DNA of 64,000 nt from Xylanimonas cellulosilytica DSM 15894. GTDB lineage: Bacteria > Actinomycetota > Actinomycetes > Actinomycetales > Cellulomonadaceae. Where the stretch lies: the NCBI RefSeq assembly GCF_000024965.1, contig NC_013530.1:372001-436000 (forward strand). Direction: 5' to 3'. Below the pieces are notes generated by a model that was not told where the DNA came from, searched no databases, and was given only the letters and a program-made list of their open reading frames with translations. Within the stretch, counting starts at the first letter, position 1. Each line of letters begins with the position of its first letter. The position numbers and the translations under genes were made by a program. Shown here in pieces: positions 50,924 to 59,595 of the stretch.

Positions 50924-51484
50924 CTACCGGTCGGCGAGCCAGGCTGCGACCGCCGCGGCCACGTCGTCGTCGCGGCCGCGCAGGTCGTGCGCGCCCGGGA
51001 GGGTGACCGTGGTGACCGGCCCGGGGATCGCGGCCGCGTGCGCCGCGAGCTCGTCGGGGGTGCCGAACGGGTCCCGGTCGCCCGAGACGAACAGCACCGG
51101 CACGTCCAGCGCGGGGAGGTGCTCGACGCGCAGCTTCTCGGGTCTGCCCGGCGGATGGAGCGGGTAGCTGAGCAGCACCAGTCCCGCCGCGGGCAGGCCG
51201 TCCGCCACCGCCATCGAGCACATGCGCCCGCCGTAGGAGCGCCCGCCCAGCACCAGGTCCGACGGCGCAGCACCGAGCTGGGCCGCCCACAGTTCGGCGG
51301 CGTCGCGGACGTGGGCGACGGCGACGGGCGCGCGGTCGGGCATGCGCTTGCCCGCCGCTCGATACGGAAAGTCGAGGCGCAGCACCGGCAGCGGGGACAC
51401 CGCGCTCTCCACCGCGACGAGCGTGTGGTGGTCGCAGGACGCGCCGGCGCCCGGCGTGAGGATCAGGCCGGCGGGGATGGTCAT
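50924..51484 (-). CDS. Alpha/beta hydrolase (dienelactone hydrolase/Tex30-like)
   Basis: 186 residues. LILTPGAGASCDH is the oxyanion strand, GGRSYGGRM the nucleophile elbow (Ser), SGDRDPFGTP the acid loop and PGAHDLRGR the His loop, so the catalytic set is complete. Small family of predicted hydrolases; substrate unknown. The start at ATG 51484 is divergent from the pentapeptide gene 55 bases away. Confidence 0.82.
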   Translation of the reverse strand: MTIPAGLILTPGAGASCDHHTLVAVESAVSPLPVLRLDFPYRAAGKRMPDRAPVAVAHVRDAAELWAAQLGAAPSDLVLGGRSYGGRMCSMAVADGLPAAGLVLLSYPLHPPGRPEKLRVEHLPALDVPVLFVSGDRDPFGTPDELAAHAAAIPGPVTTVTLPGAHDLRGRDDDVAAAVAAWLADR

Positions 51485-51526
51485 GGGACCAGTCTCCGCC
51501 GTGCGGCGGCTGTCGGTGGCGTCTGC

Positions 51527-51532
51527 CAGGGT
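51527..51532 (+). promoter_or_regulatory. -10 element of the pentapeptide gene
   Basis: CAGGGT, seven bases before ATG 51540. Confidence 0.4.
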
Positions 51533-51539
51533 GGCGGCC

Positions 51540-52115
51540 ATGGACGTCATGGGCGAGGACTGGTGGGCTCGCGACCTCAGTGACCAGCAGTTCGACGGCG
51601 CTCGGTTCGTCGACGCGGACCTCTCCGAGGCGACCGCCACGGGGGCGACGTTCACCGACTGCACCTTCCGCGGCGTGCGGTTCAACGCCTCGCACTGGAC
51701 CGACACGGCCTTCACCGGCTGCACGTTCCACCGGTGCACGTTCTTCGACGCCCGCTTCGAGCGCTGCAAGCTGGTCGGGTCGAGCTTCGACGACTGCACG
51801 TTCGACGTGCTGCACGTCGACGGCGGGAACTGGTCGTTCGTGTCCCTGCGCCGGGCCCCGCTGGAACGGGTCGAGATCGTGGGCGCCCGGTTCCGTGAGG
51901 CCGACCTGGTGGGCGTCAAGGCGGCCCATGCGGTGCTGCGCGGCTGCGACTTCTCCGGCGCCGAGCTGCTCGACGCCGACCTCACCGGGGCCGACCTCAC
52001 GGGCAGCGACCTGTCGGCCCTCGACCCCCGCCACGCGCGCCTCGACGGCGCGATCATCGACACCACCCAGGCGGTCGCCCTGGCCGAGTCGCTGGGCCTG
52101 GTGGTCCACCCCTGA
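51540..52115 (+). CDS. Pentapeptide repeat protein
   Basis: 191 residues built of A(D/N)LxX-type repeats from residue 12 to about 160 (FDGARFVDADLSEAT, FTDCTFRGVRFN, AELLDADLTGADLTGSDLS), predicting a right-handed square beta helix. Some relatives (MfpA, Qnr) mimic DNA and protect gyrase from quinolones, but many have no known role and this one cannot be placed. ATG 51549 is an alternative start. Confidence 0.88.
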   Translation: MDVMGEDWWARDLSDQQFDGARFVDADLSEATATGATFTDCTFRGVRFNASHWTDTAFTGCTFHRCTFFDARFERCKLVGSSFDDCTFDVLHVDGGNWSFVSLRRAPLERVEIVGARFREADLVGVKAAHAVLRGCDFSGAELLDADLTGADLTGSDLSALDPRHARLDGAIIDTTQAVALAESLGLVVHP

Positions 52116-52142
52116 GCGGTGCACCGCCGTCGGGCGCTGGGG

Positions 52143-53024
52143 TCAGCGGACGACGGTGACCGGGCAGGAGGCGTACTCCAGGACCTGGCGGCTCACCGAG
52201 CCGAGCAGCAGGCGGTCGAATCCGCCGAGACCGCGGGCTCCGACCACGATCCGTTCGGCCTCCGTCGACGCCTCGATCAGCGCGGACGCCGCGGAGCGGT
52301 GCACCACGCTGCGCACGAGCTGCTCCGGCGGCAGGGTGACGCCGGCGGCCTCGATCGCCGCGTCGAGCCGCTCGGCGGCGAACGCCTCGTAGTCGTCGAT
52401 GGGCGGAGCCCAGCCCCACGATCCCGGCAGCGGGGCCAGCGTGGTGATCTGCCACGCGAACAGCGCCTCCAGCACGGCGCCGGTCCGCTGGGCCACCTCC
52501 GCGGCGTGCTGCAGCGCCAGCATCGAGGAGCCCGAGGTGTCGACGCCCACGACGATGCGGGGTTCGTCGTCCGCGGCGCCGTCGTCGTCGGGCCCGTCGT
52601 CGTCGGTGGTGTGCGGTGCGCGGACCACGGTGACGGGGACGTCGGCGCGCTCGACCACCTCGGAGGACACGGAGCCGAGCACCAGGCGGCCGAACCGGCC
52701 GCGGCGGCGCCGGCCGAGCACCAGCATCTCGACGTCCTGCGCGACGGTGACGAGGGACTCGGCGGCGTCGCCCTCGGCGACGCTCGCGGTGACGTCGACG
52801 TCGGTGAGGCCGGTGCGGCGCACGGACGCGTCGAGCAGCGCGAGCAGGTCCTCACGACGGCGTTCGAGCAGGTCCTGGTACTCGTGCGGCTGCACCCCGC
52901 GCGGGCCGGTCCACGCGAGCAGCGCCGTGAGCGGCACGTGCCGCGAGGCCGCCTCGGTCAGGGCCCAGTCCAGGGCGGCGTCGGACTCCGCCGAACCGCT
53001 CACACCGACAACGACACCGTGCAT
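52143..53024 (-). CDS. Universal stress protein, two UspA domains
   Basis: 293 residues. Domain 1 (residues 1-150) begins MHGVVVGVSGSAESDAALDWAL and has the ATP loop VLGRRRRGRFGRLVLGSVS; domain 2 begins RIVVGVDTSGSSMLALQHA and ends VVGARGLGGFDRLLLGSVS. Both G-2x-G-9x-G-S/T nucleotide motifs are intact, so it is of the ATP-binding class. An acidic Asp-rich linker joins the domains. A ribosome site GAAGGG precedes ATG 53024. Confidence 0.92.
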   Translation of the reverse strand: MHGVVVGVSGSAESDAALDWALTEAASRHVPLTALLAWTGPRGVQPHEYQDLLERRREDLLALLDASVRRTGLTDVDVTASVAEGDAAESLVTVAQDVEMLVLGRRRRGRFGRLVLGSVSSEVVERADVPVTVVRAPHTTDDDGPDDDGAADDEPRIVVGVDTSGSSMLALQHAAEVAQRTGAVLEALFAWQITTLAPLPGSWGWAPPIDDYEAFAAERLDAAIEAAGVTLPPEQLVRSVVHRSAASALIEASTEAERIVVGARGLGGFDRLLLGSVSRQVLEYASCPVTVVR

Positions 53025-53135
53025 CGTCAGCCCTTCCCCTCGTCGGGACGTCATGCGCGCAGCATAGGGCGCGGCGGGCACGCGGCGGCAGGCCCGCGGC
53101 GACCTACGTCGCCTCTGTGTCGAAGATGACTCGGA

Positions 53136-53702
53136 TCAGGCGTCGTCGGACTGCTGCAGCAGGCTGCGCACCGGGCGCATGACGACGTCGACGCAGCGGA
53201 TGAGGTCCGCGGAACCGCTGACGACGACGGCGCGGTCGCCGGCGGGCGCGTAGATCGCCGCGACCCCGCGCACGACGACGCGTGTGCACGGGACCTCGGT
53301 CCCGCCCAGCACGAACGTCGCCTGCTCGAGCGGCACCTGGTCGACGGCCTCGACGACGGCGCGCATCGCACTGCGGTAGTCGTCGAACTCCTCGGCGAAG
53401 TCAGGGGAGCGCAGGTCGGCGTGCAGGGGCGCTGCCAGGGCGCCCGACGCCGCGGCGCGCACGACGTCGTCGACCATCGCCTCGGGGCACGGCGAGGGCA
53501 GCGTCTCCACCTCGATGACCTCGCCGTCGTAGGTGCGGTACGAGCGCAGGAACCGCTGCGACGTCGGGTCGTCGGGGCGTTCGTCGCCCGTGACCGTCTC
53601 CTCCTCGAGGTCGAGACCCCATGTCAGCGGGTCGTCGACCTCTGCGACGAGGCCGGACAACCGCGCGAAGCGGGCGACGAGCTCCTCCCAGGAACGGCTC
53701 AT
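53136..53702 (-). CDS. Conserved hypothetical protein upstream of clpC
   Basis: 188 residues, soluble, acidic, no signal peptide or membrane helix. N-terminus SWEELVARFARLSGLV is helical; the centre holds SPCPEAMVDDVVRAAASG and the C-terminal 70 residues look like alternating strands (TFVLGGTEVPCTRVVVRGVAAIYAP, RAVVVSGSADLI). I do not recognise the family. GGGGG lies five bases before ATG 53702. Divergent from clpC across 219 bases. Confidence 0.65.
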   Translation of the reverse strand: MSRSWEELVARFARLSGLVAEVDDPLTWGLDLEEETVTGDERPDDPTSQRFLRSYRTYDGEVIEVETLPSPCPEAMVDDVVRAAASGALAAPLHADLRSPDFAEEFDDYRSAMRAVVEAVDQVPLEQATFVLGGTEVPCTRVVVRGVAAIYAPAGDRAVVVSGSADLIRCVDVVMRPVRSLLQQSDDA

Positions 53703-53921
53703 GTGTTCCCCCCTTCACTCCGCGCGCGACGCCGCGCCGGCCTTGTGGCCCTGGTGTGAGCGTGCAACGCCTCCCCGTGCCTGTCCAACGGGCACGCCGC
53801 ACCGTCGGTGCCGACGTACGCCGCCCCCGGATCACGCCCGCGGCGAACAAGGGCGGATCCGCGGGGGTCGACCCGTGGGGAACGCATAGAGTCGAGTGAC
53901 GGCCCTTGTGAGGAGCAGCCC

Positions 53922-56480
53922 ATGTTCGAACGTTTTACCGACCGCGCCCGTCGGGTGGTCGTCCTCGCCCAGGAAGAGGCGCGGATGCTCAACCACAACT
54001 ACATCGGCACCGAGCACATCCTGCTCGGGCTCATCCACGAGGGTGAGGGCGTCGCCGCGAAGGCGCTGGAGTCGCTGGGCATCTCGCTCGACGGCGTGCG
54101 CTCGCAGGTGACCGAGATCATCGGCGAGGGCCAGCAGGCGCCGCAGGGTCACATCCCCTTCACGCCGCGCGCCAAGAAGGTGCTGGAGCTGTCCCTGCGC
54201 GAGGCGCTGCAGCTCGGCCACAACTACATCGGCACCGAGCACATCCTGCTCGGCCTCATCCGCGAGGGTGAGGGCGTCGCCGCCCAGGTGCTCACCAAGA
54301 TGGGCGCCGACCTGAACAAGGTGCGCCAGCAGGTCATCCAGCTCCTCAGCGGCTACCAGGGCAAGGAGCCGGTGGCTGCTGGCGGCCCGGCCGAGGGGCA
54401 GCCCTCCGGGTCCGCGGTGCTCGACCAGTTCGGCCGCAACCTGACGCAGGCCGCCCGCGAGGGCAAGCTCGACCCGGTCATCGGGCGCAGCAAGGAGATC
54501 GAGCGCGTCATGCAGGTGCTGTCGCGCCGCACCAAGAACAACCCGGTGCTGATCGGCGAGCCCGGCGTCGGCAAGACCGCCGTCGTCGAGGGCCTGGCGC
54601 AGGACATCGTGCGCGGGGACGTGCCCGAGACGCTCAAGGACAAGCAGCTCTACACGCTGGACTTGGGCGCCCTGGTGGCCGGCTCGCGCTACCGCGGCGA
54701 CTTCGAGGAGCGCCTGAAGAAGGTGCTCAAGGAGATCCGCACGCGCGGCGACATCATCCTGTTCATCGACGAGATCCACACGCTCGTCGGTGCGGGTGCG
54801 GCCGAGGGTGCGATCGACGCGGCGTCGATCCTCAAGCCGATGCTCGCCCGCGGCGAGCTCCAGACGATCGGCGCGACGACGCTCGACGAGTACCGCAAGT
54901 ACGTCGAGAAGGACCCCGCCCTGGAGCGCCGTTTCCAGCCGATCCAGGTGGCCGAGCCGTCGCTGCAGCACGCCATCGAGATCCTCAAGGGTCTGCGCGA
55001 CCGCTACGAGGCGCACCACCGCGTGTCCATCACGGACAGCGCGCTGGTCACCGCCGCCACGCTGGCCGACCGGTACATCAACGACCGGTTCCTGCCGGAC
55101 AAGGCGATCGACCTGATCGACGAGGCCGGCGCGCGCCTGCGCATCCGCCGCATGACGGCGCCGCCCGAGCTCAAGGTCCTGGACGAGGAGATCTCGGAGG
55201 CGCGCCGCGAGAAGGAGTCGGCGATCGACGAGCAGGACTTCGAGAAGGCCGCCGGGCTGCGCGACAAGGAGAAGCAGCTCACCGCCAAGCGGGCCGAGCG
55301 CGAGCGCGCCTGGAAGTCGGGCGACCTCGACACGGTCGCCACGGTGGACGAGGAGCTCGTGGCCGAGGTGCTGGCGATGTCGACCGGTATCCCGGTCGTC
55401 AAGCTCACCGAGGAGGAGTCGGGCCGCCTGCTGCGCATGGAGGAGGAGCTGCACAAGCGCGTCGTCGGCCAGGAGGCCGCGATCAAGGCGCTGTCGCAGG
55501 CCATCCGCCGTACGCGGGCGGGCCTCAAGGACCCGAAGCGTCCCGGTGGTTCGTTCATCTTCGCCGGCCCCACCGGCGTCGGGAAGACGGAGCTGGCCAA
55601 GGCGCTCGCCGAGTTCCTGTTCGGGGACGAGGACGCGCTCATCCAGCTCGACATGTCCGAGTTCAGCGAGAAGCACACGGTCTCGCGCCTCTTCGGCTCC
55701 CCGCCCGGATACGTGGGCTACGACGAGGGCGGCCAGCTCACCGAGAAGGTGCGCCGCAAGCCGTTCTCCGTCGTCCTGTTCGACGAGGTGGAGAAGGCGC
55801 ACGCCGACATCTTCAACTCGCTGCTGCAGGTGCTCGAGGACGGCCGCCTGACCGACTCGCAGGGTCGCGTGGTGGATTTCAAGAACACCGTGATCATCAT
55901 GACCACCAACCTCGGCACGCGGGACATCGCCAAGGGCGTCCAGACCGGCTTCCAGGCCGGCGGCGACCTGGTGACCTCCTACGAGCGCATGAAGGCCAAG
56001 GTCAACGAGGAGCTCAAGCAGCACTTCCGGCCCGAGTTCCTCAACCGCGTCGACGACGTGGTGGTGTTCCCGCAGCTCACGCAGAAGGAGATCGTCGAGA
56101 TCGTCGACCTCGAGATCGCCAAGCTGGACAAGCGCCTGCGCGACAAGGACATGGCGATCGAGCTCACCGACGCGGCGAAGAACCTGCTCGCGGAGAAGGG
56201 CTACGACCCGGTCCTCGGTGCCCGCCCCCTCAAGCGTGCGATCCAGCGCGAGATCGAGGACACGCTGTCGGAGAAGATCCTGTTCGGCGACCTCAAGCCG
56301 GGCCAGATCATCGTCGTCGACGGTGAGGGCGAGGGGATCCTCGGCGAGTTCACGTTCGCGGGCAAGCCCAAGCCGTCCGGCAAGGAGCCGGTCGCGGTGG
56401 GTGCGCCGTCGGGCACGGACGTGCCGCGTTCGGGCTCCAGCGACCTGCCGCCGTCGGGCGAGCTCCAGGCCGGCGCCTGA
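53922..56480 (+). CDS. clpC: ATP-dependent Clp protease ATP-binding subunit ClpC
   Basis: 852 residues, standard for ClpC. Two Clp N-repeats (residues 1-145), AAA domain 1 with [15 protein letters not shown], a UVR/coiled-coil middle domain ([30 protein letters not shown]) that distinguishes ClpC from ClpA/B, AAA domain 2 with [17 protein letters not shown], and the C-terminal D2-small domain. It unfolds substrates for ClpP. GAGGAG eight bases before ATG 53922. TAGAGT at 53887 might be a -10, but no convincing -35 or ClgR box was found. Confidence 0.97.
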   Translation: MFERFTDRARRVVVLAQEEARMLNHNYIGTEHILLGLIHEGEGVAAKALESLGISLDGVRSQVTEIIGEGQQAPQGHIPFTPRAKKVLELSLREALQLGHNYIGTEHILLGLIREGEGVAAQVLTKMGADLNKVRQQVIQLLSGYQGKEPVAAGGPAEGQPSGSAVLDQFGRNLTQAAREGKLDPVIGRSKEIERVMQVLSRRTKNNPVLIGEPGVGKTAVVEGLAQDIVRGDVPETLKDKQLYTLDLGALVAGSRYRGDFEERLKKVLKEIRTRGDIILFIDEIHTLVGAGAAEGAIDAASILKPMLARGELQTIGATTLDEYRKYVEKDPALERRFQPIQVAEPSLQHAIEILKGLRDRYEAHHRVSITDSALVTAATLADRYINDRFLPDKAIDLIDEAGARLRIRRMTAPPELKVLDEEISEARREKESAIDEQDFEKAAGLRDKEKQLTAKRAERERAWKSGDLDTVATVDEELVAEVLAMSTGIPVVKLTEEESGRLLRMEEELHKRVVGQEAAIKALSQAIRRTRAGLKDPKRPGGSFIFAGPTGVGKTELAKALAEFLFGDEDALIQLDMSEFSEKHTVSRLFGSPPGYVGYDEGGQLTEKVRRKPFSVVLFDEVEKAHADIFNSLLQVLEDGRLTDSQGRVVDFKNTVIIMTTNLGTRDIAKGVQTGFQAGGDLVTSYERMKAKVNEELKQHFRPEFLNRVDDVVVFPQLTQKEIVEIVDLEIAKLDKRLRDKDMAIELTDAAKNLLAEKGYDPVLGARPLKRAIQREIEDTLSEKILFGDLKPGQIIVVDGEGEGILGEFTFAGKPKPSGKEPVAVGAPSGTDVPRSGSSDLPPSGELQAGA

Positions 56481-56493
56481 CCTCACGGCCCCG

Positions 56494-56528
56494 AAGGCCC
56501 CGGTCTCCCACGAGGAGGCCGGGGCCTT
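56494..56528. terminator. clpC terminator
   Basis: AAGGCCCCGG / CCGGGGCCTT, 10-bp stem, 15-nt loop, 14 bases after the clpC stop. Nearly the same stem as the terminator at 49526. Confidence 0.8.
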
Positions 56529-56532
56529 CCGC

Positions 56533-56574
56533 TGTCAGGGTGTGGGCGCGCTGGGGTGCGCCGTGGGGCTGACA
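56533..56574. repeat. 42-nt TGTCAG-N30-CTGACA element, copy 3 (end of HAD gene)
   Basis: Same ends and same length as the two nadB copies. It contains the last 13 codons and the stop of the leftward HAD gene. Confidence 0.7.
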
Positions 56575-57224
56575 GTGGGTCGTGCGAGGAGGGTCAGCGC
56601 CGTCGGGGCCAGGTCTGCGACGTCGTCGATCACCTGGACGGCGCCCGCCTGCACCAGCTCGTCGCCGGTCGGGTAGCCCCACGAGACGCCCAGCGTGTCG
56701 ATGCCGTGCTCGCGCGCGCCGACGACGTCGTACACCCGGTCGCCCACCATGAGCGCGGGCTCGCCGCTCCACCCGAGGGCGGCCAGGGCCTTGGCGATGA
56801 CCCCCGCCTTGGACCCGGACTCGTCGAGCGGGGCGCCGAAGACGCCGTCGATCAGCGGCGCGAGACCGAAGCGCTCCGCGATCGGGACGGCGAACACCTC
56901 GGGCTTCGACGTCGCGACCGCGAGCGTGCAGCCCGCCTCGCGGAGCAGGGCGAGCTGCGCGGGGATGCCCTCGAACACGGCGTTCTCCCACATGCCCGTC
57001 TCGCGGAACACCTCGCGGTACGCGGCGACCCCGTCGGCCACCCGGTCGGCCGGGACGCCGTGCGCGCGCAGCGAGTCCCCGATCGGCGGTCCGACGAACG
57101 ACCGCAGCGCCGCGTCGTCGGGCACCGGCAGCCCCAGCACCCGGAAGGCGTGCGCGGCGGACCGGGTGATCCCCGGTGCCGAGTCCATCAACGTCCCGTC
57201 AAGATCCAGCAGCACCAGAGTCAC
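56535..57224 (-). CDS. HAD hydrolase, phosphoglycolate-phosphatase-like
   Basis: 229 residues. Motif I DLDGTLMDS, motif II TSK in VATSKPEVF, motif III Lys of SGSKAGV and motif IV GDRVYDVVGA are complete; the helical cap after motif I marks subclass IA (Gph/PpaX type). Likely removes phosphate from 2-phosphoglycolate or a similar small substrate. TAGGGT lies six bases before GTG 57224. The C-terminal residues PTVSPTAHPSAPTP come from the TGTCAG element. Confidence 0.88.
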   Translation of the reverse strand: MTLVLLDLDGTLMDSAPGITRSAAHAFRVLGLPVPDDAALRSFVGPPIGDSLRAHGVPADRVADGVAAYREVFRETGMWENAVFEGIPAQLALLREAGCTLAVATSKPEVFAVPIAERFGLAPLIDGVFGAPLDESGSKAGVIAKALAALGWSGEPALMVGDRVYDVVGAREHGIDTLGVSWGYPTGDELVQAGAVQVIDDVADLAPTALTLLARPTVSPTAHPSAPTP

Positions 57225-57230
57225 CCGGCC

Positions 57231-57236
57231 ACCCTA
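57231..57236 (-). promoter_or_regulatory. -10 element of the HAD phosphatase gene
   Basis: TAGGGT on the minus strand, six bases before GTG 57224. Confidence 0.5.
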
Positions 57237-57274
57237 CGGCCGTGCGGGCGCGGGGACGGGGGACTGGCCGCGGG

Positions 57275-58276
57275 CTATCCGCGGGCGTGGTCGACCAGGT
57301 CGTCGAAGGCCTTGTCGCGTGCGGCGTCCACCTGCTGGGCCGACGCGGTGGCGTCGTGCCAGGCGATCTGTTCCGCGGCGGCCTCGTCGTAGGTGATCGT
57401 CGTCGCGAACTCCGGCACGAGCGCCTGGAGCTTGCTGCAGTCGAAGACCATCGAGTGCGCCTTGTCGCCGAGCAGGCCGGGGCCGTCCTCGGGCAGCACG
57501 CGCGCGATCGTCTCGCTCGCCACGTGCACGAGCTCCGGCTCGGGCACGCCCGCGGCTGCCGCCAGCCACGTGTAGATCTGGTTCCAGGTGGGGGCGTGCG
57601 TGCCCATGATCTGGAACGTGTCGCCGACGGCGCGGGGGTTGCCGAGCAGTCCCACGAACCCGACGGCGAAGTCGTTCGTGTGCGTCAGCGTCCACTGCGT
57701 GGTGCCGTCCCCGTGCACGACGACGGGCTTGCCGGCGCGCATCCGGGCGACGTCGGTCCACCCGCCGAGGGTCGGGATCAGGGTGCGGTCGTAGGTGTGC
57801 GACGGGCGGACGATCGTCGAGGGGAACCCGTTGTCGCGCAGCTCGCGCACGAGCAGGTCCTCGCACGCGATCTTGTCGCGCGAGTACTGCCAGAAGGGGT
57901 TGACCAGCGGCGTGGACTCGGTGACGGGGAGCCGCGCCGGCGGCTTCTGGTACGCCGAGGCGCTCGAGATGAACACGTACTGGCCGGTGCGGCCGGTGAA
58001 GCGTGCGACGTCGCGGGCCACGTGGTCGGGGTGGAAGGCGCGGAACTGGGCGACGACGTCGAAGTCGCGCCCGGCCAGGGCGGCGTCCACGGCGTCGTGG
58101 TCGGTGGCGTCCGCGACGAGCGTCTCGACGGTGTCGGGCAGCGGTCGCTGGGACGACAGTCCGCGGTTGAGCAGCGTGACGCGGTGTCCCTGCTCGACGG
58201 CGCGGGCCACGCTGGCGTGGCTGATGACGCCGCTGCCGCCGATGAACAGGACGGACTTCGGGTTCCGGGAGGTCAT
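57275..58276 (-). CDS. NAD(P)-dependent SDR/epimerase
   Basis: 333 residues, extended SDR. The nucleotide motif is the atypical SVLFIGGSGVISHASV, and WQYSRDKIACE supplies YxxxK. Overall pattern is close to nucleotide-sugar epimerase-like proteins that lie with sugar uptake genes in actinobacteria. It is transcribed with or just after the LacI regulator (41-base gap), so a role in handling the imported sugar is possible but unproven. CAGGAT lies six bases before ATG 58276. Confidence 0.85.
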   Translation of the reverse strand: MTSRNPKSVLFIGGSGVISHASVARAVEQGHRVTLLNRGLSSQRPLPDTVETLVADATDHDAVDAALAGRDFDVVAQFRAFHPDHVARDVARFTGRTGQYVFISSASAYQKPPARLPVTESTPLVNPFWQYSRDKIACEDLLVRELRDNGFPSTIVRPSHTYDRTLIPTLGGWTDVARMRAGKPVVVHGDGTTQWTLTHTNDFAVGFVGLLGNPRAVGDTFQIMGTHAPTWNQIYTWLAAAAGVPEPELVHVASETIARVLPEDGPGLLGDKAHSMVFDCSKLQALVPEFATTITYDEAAAEQIAWHDATASAQQVDAARDKAFDDLVDHARG

Positions 58277-58316
58277 GCGCCCATCCTGCTACGCGGCGCG
58301 CGGCGGGGCGCCCCCG

Positions 58317-59351
58317 TCATGCGGGCTCTGCCGTCGACTCGCGGACGACGAGCTCGGTCGCGAGGTTGATGCGCCGGGTCTGCGGCTGGCGGCCCTCGAC
58401 CAGGTCGACCAGCATGCCCGTGGCCATGGAGCCCATCTCGGCCAGCGGCTGGCGCACCGTGGTCAGCGCGGGGTGCGCCCACTGGGCGAGCGAGAGGTCG
58501 TCGTACCCCACCACCGAGACGTCGCGCGGGACGACCAGACCCAGCTCGTGAGCGGCCCGCAGCACGCCCAGCGCGGCCATGTCGGACCCCGCGAAGATCG
58601 CCGTCGGGCGTTGCCGTCGCGTGAGCAGCTCGTGGCCTGCGCGATACCCGCTCTCGACGTAGAAATTGCCCGGCAGGATCAGGTCGTCGTCCACGGTGGC
58701 GCCGGCCTCGGCGTGCGCGGTCCGGAAGCCGTCCAGCCGGGCGTGCGAGCACAGCATGTCGGCCGGGCCGCTGACGGCGGCGATGCGCCGGTGCCCGAGC
58801 GCCAGCAGGTGCCGGGTGGCGATCAGCCCGCCGTTCCAGTTGTCGGATCCGACGGTGGGCACGTCGGGCGGCGGTTCGCCGTCGGTGTCGATGACGACGA
58901 CGGGGATGGACCGGTGGGCGAGCTGTCGCTGCTGCGCGGGGGACAGCCGGGACGCGACCATGACGACGCCGCGCGGTGGGCGCAGGAGCGTCGCGTCGAG
59001 CCACGCCCGCGGGGGGCGGTGCACCCCGCCCAGCTCGGAGAGGATCACGCTCATGCGGGCCGCGGCGGCGGCGTCCTCGACACCGCGGATGATCTCCATC
59101 GACCAGGACGATCCGATGCGGTGGAAGACGAGGTCGATCAGCCCGGCGCCGGCGGGGGGCGGGGCGGCCTTGCGGCGGCGGTAGTGGTGCCGCTCGAGGG
59201 CGTCCTCGACGCGGGCGCGCGTCTCGGCGGCGACGTCGGAGCGCCCGTTGAGCACCTTCGACACCGTGGGTACCGAGACTCCGATCTCGTGCGCGATCTG
59301 CGCGATGGTCGCCCCCCGGTCGGGTGAGGGCTCCCGGGTGACTGACGTCAT
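58317..59351 (-). CDS. LacI-family transcriptional regulator
   Basis: 344 residues. The helix-turn-helix ATIAQIAHEIGVSVPTVSKVLNGRSDVAAETRARV is at residues 14-48, followed by the periplasmic-binding-like sugar domain (VGSDNWNGGLIATRHLLALGH, GYDDLSLAQWAHPALTTVRQP). Divergent from the ABC importer, which it most likely represses. ATG 59351 is chosen for its AAGGATGG ribosome site; the frame is open 65 codons upstream but through the operators. Confidence 0.92.
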   Translation of the reverse strand: MTSVTREPSPDRGATIAQIAHEIGVSVPTVSKVLNGRSDVAAETRARVEDALERHHYRRRKAAPPPAGAGLIDLVFHRIGSSWSMEIIRGVEDAAAAARMSVILSELGGVHRPPRAWLDATLLRPPRGVVMVASRLSPAQQRQLAHRSIPVVVIDTDGEPPPDVPTVGSDNWNGGLIATRHLLALGHRRIAAVSGPADMLCSHARLDGFRTAHAEAGATVDDDLILPGNFYVESGYRAGHELLTRRQRPTAIFAGSDMAALGVLRAAHELGLVVPRDVSVVGYDDLSLAQWAHPALTTVRQPLAEMGSMATGMLVDLVEGRQPQTRRINLATELVVRESTAEPA

Positions 59352-59436
59352 CGTCCATCCTTGGGGGTCGCAACTTTCGGGGGAGACGCTACACGTTGTG
59401 GCGCCATGCGCTGCCTCCGACGTCGTGAACTGGCCC

Positions 59437-59450
59437 TTTGAAATCGTTAC
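59437..59450. promoter_or_regulatory. Candidate LacI-type operator
   Basis: TTTGAAATCGTTAC, near-palindrome around CG (GAAA/TTAC) with the CG centre usual for LacI operators, between the divergent regulator and importer. Confidence 0.45.
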
Positions 59451-59482
59451 CCCCCTGTGACCGCCCCAAGCGGCGCCTGGCG

Positions 59483-59512
59483 TTGACGCAGATTCGGCCA
59501 CCGGGCTAGCGT
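59483..59512 (+). promoter_or_regulatory. Promoter of the sugar ABC operon
   Basis: TTGACG, 18-base spacer, TAGCGT. The expected start is near 59519, giving a leader of about 77 bases. Confidence 0.7.
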
Positions 59513-59524
59513 CTGGCCTCGCAA

Positions 59525-59576
59525 GCGATCGGATCCTCGATCGCAAGTTTCGAGATTTCGGTTCACGTCGACGTGA
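59525..59576. promoter_or_regulatory. Two palindromes in the ABC operon leader
   Basis: GCGATCG-N6-CGATCGC (59525-59544) just after the predicted transcription start, and the perfect 14-bp TCACGTCGACGTGA (59563-59576). Either could bind a regulator; the first is well placed to block elongation or initiation. Confidence 0.45.
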
Positions 59577-59595
59577 CCGACGGCTGGAGTGCAGA

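Noticed and set aside
53820-53905. ClgR or heat-shock operator before clpC
   Set aside because: Several CGC/GCG words occur but none with convincing symmetry and spacing to a promoter.
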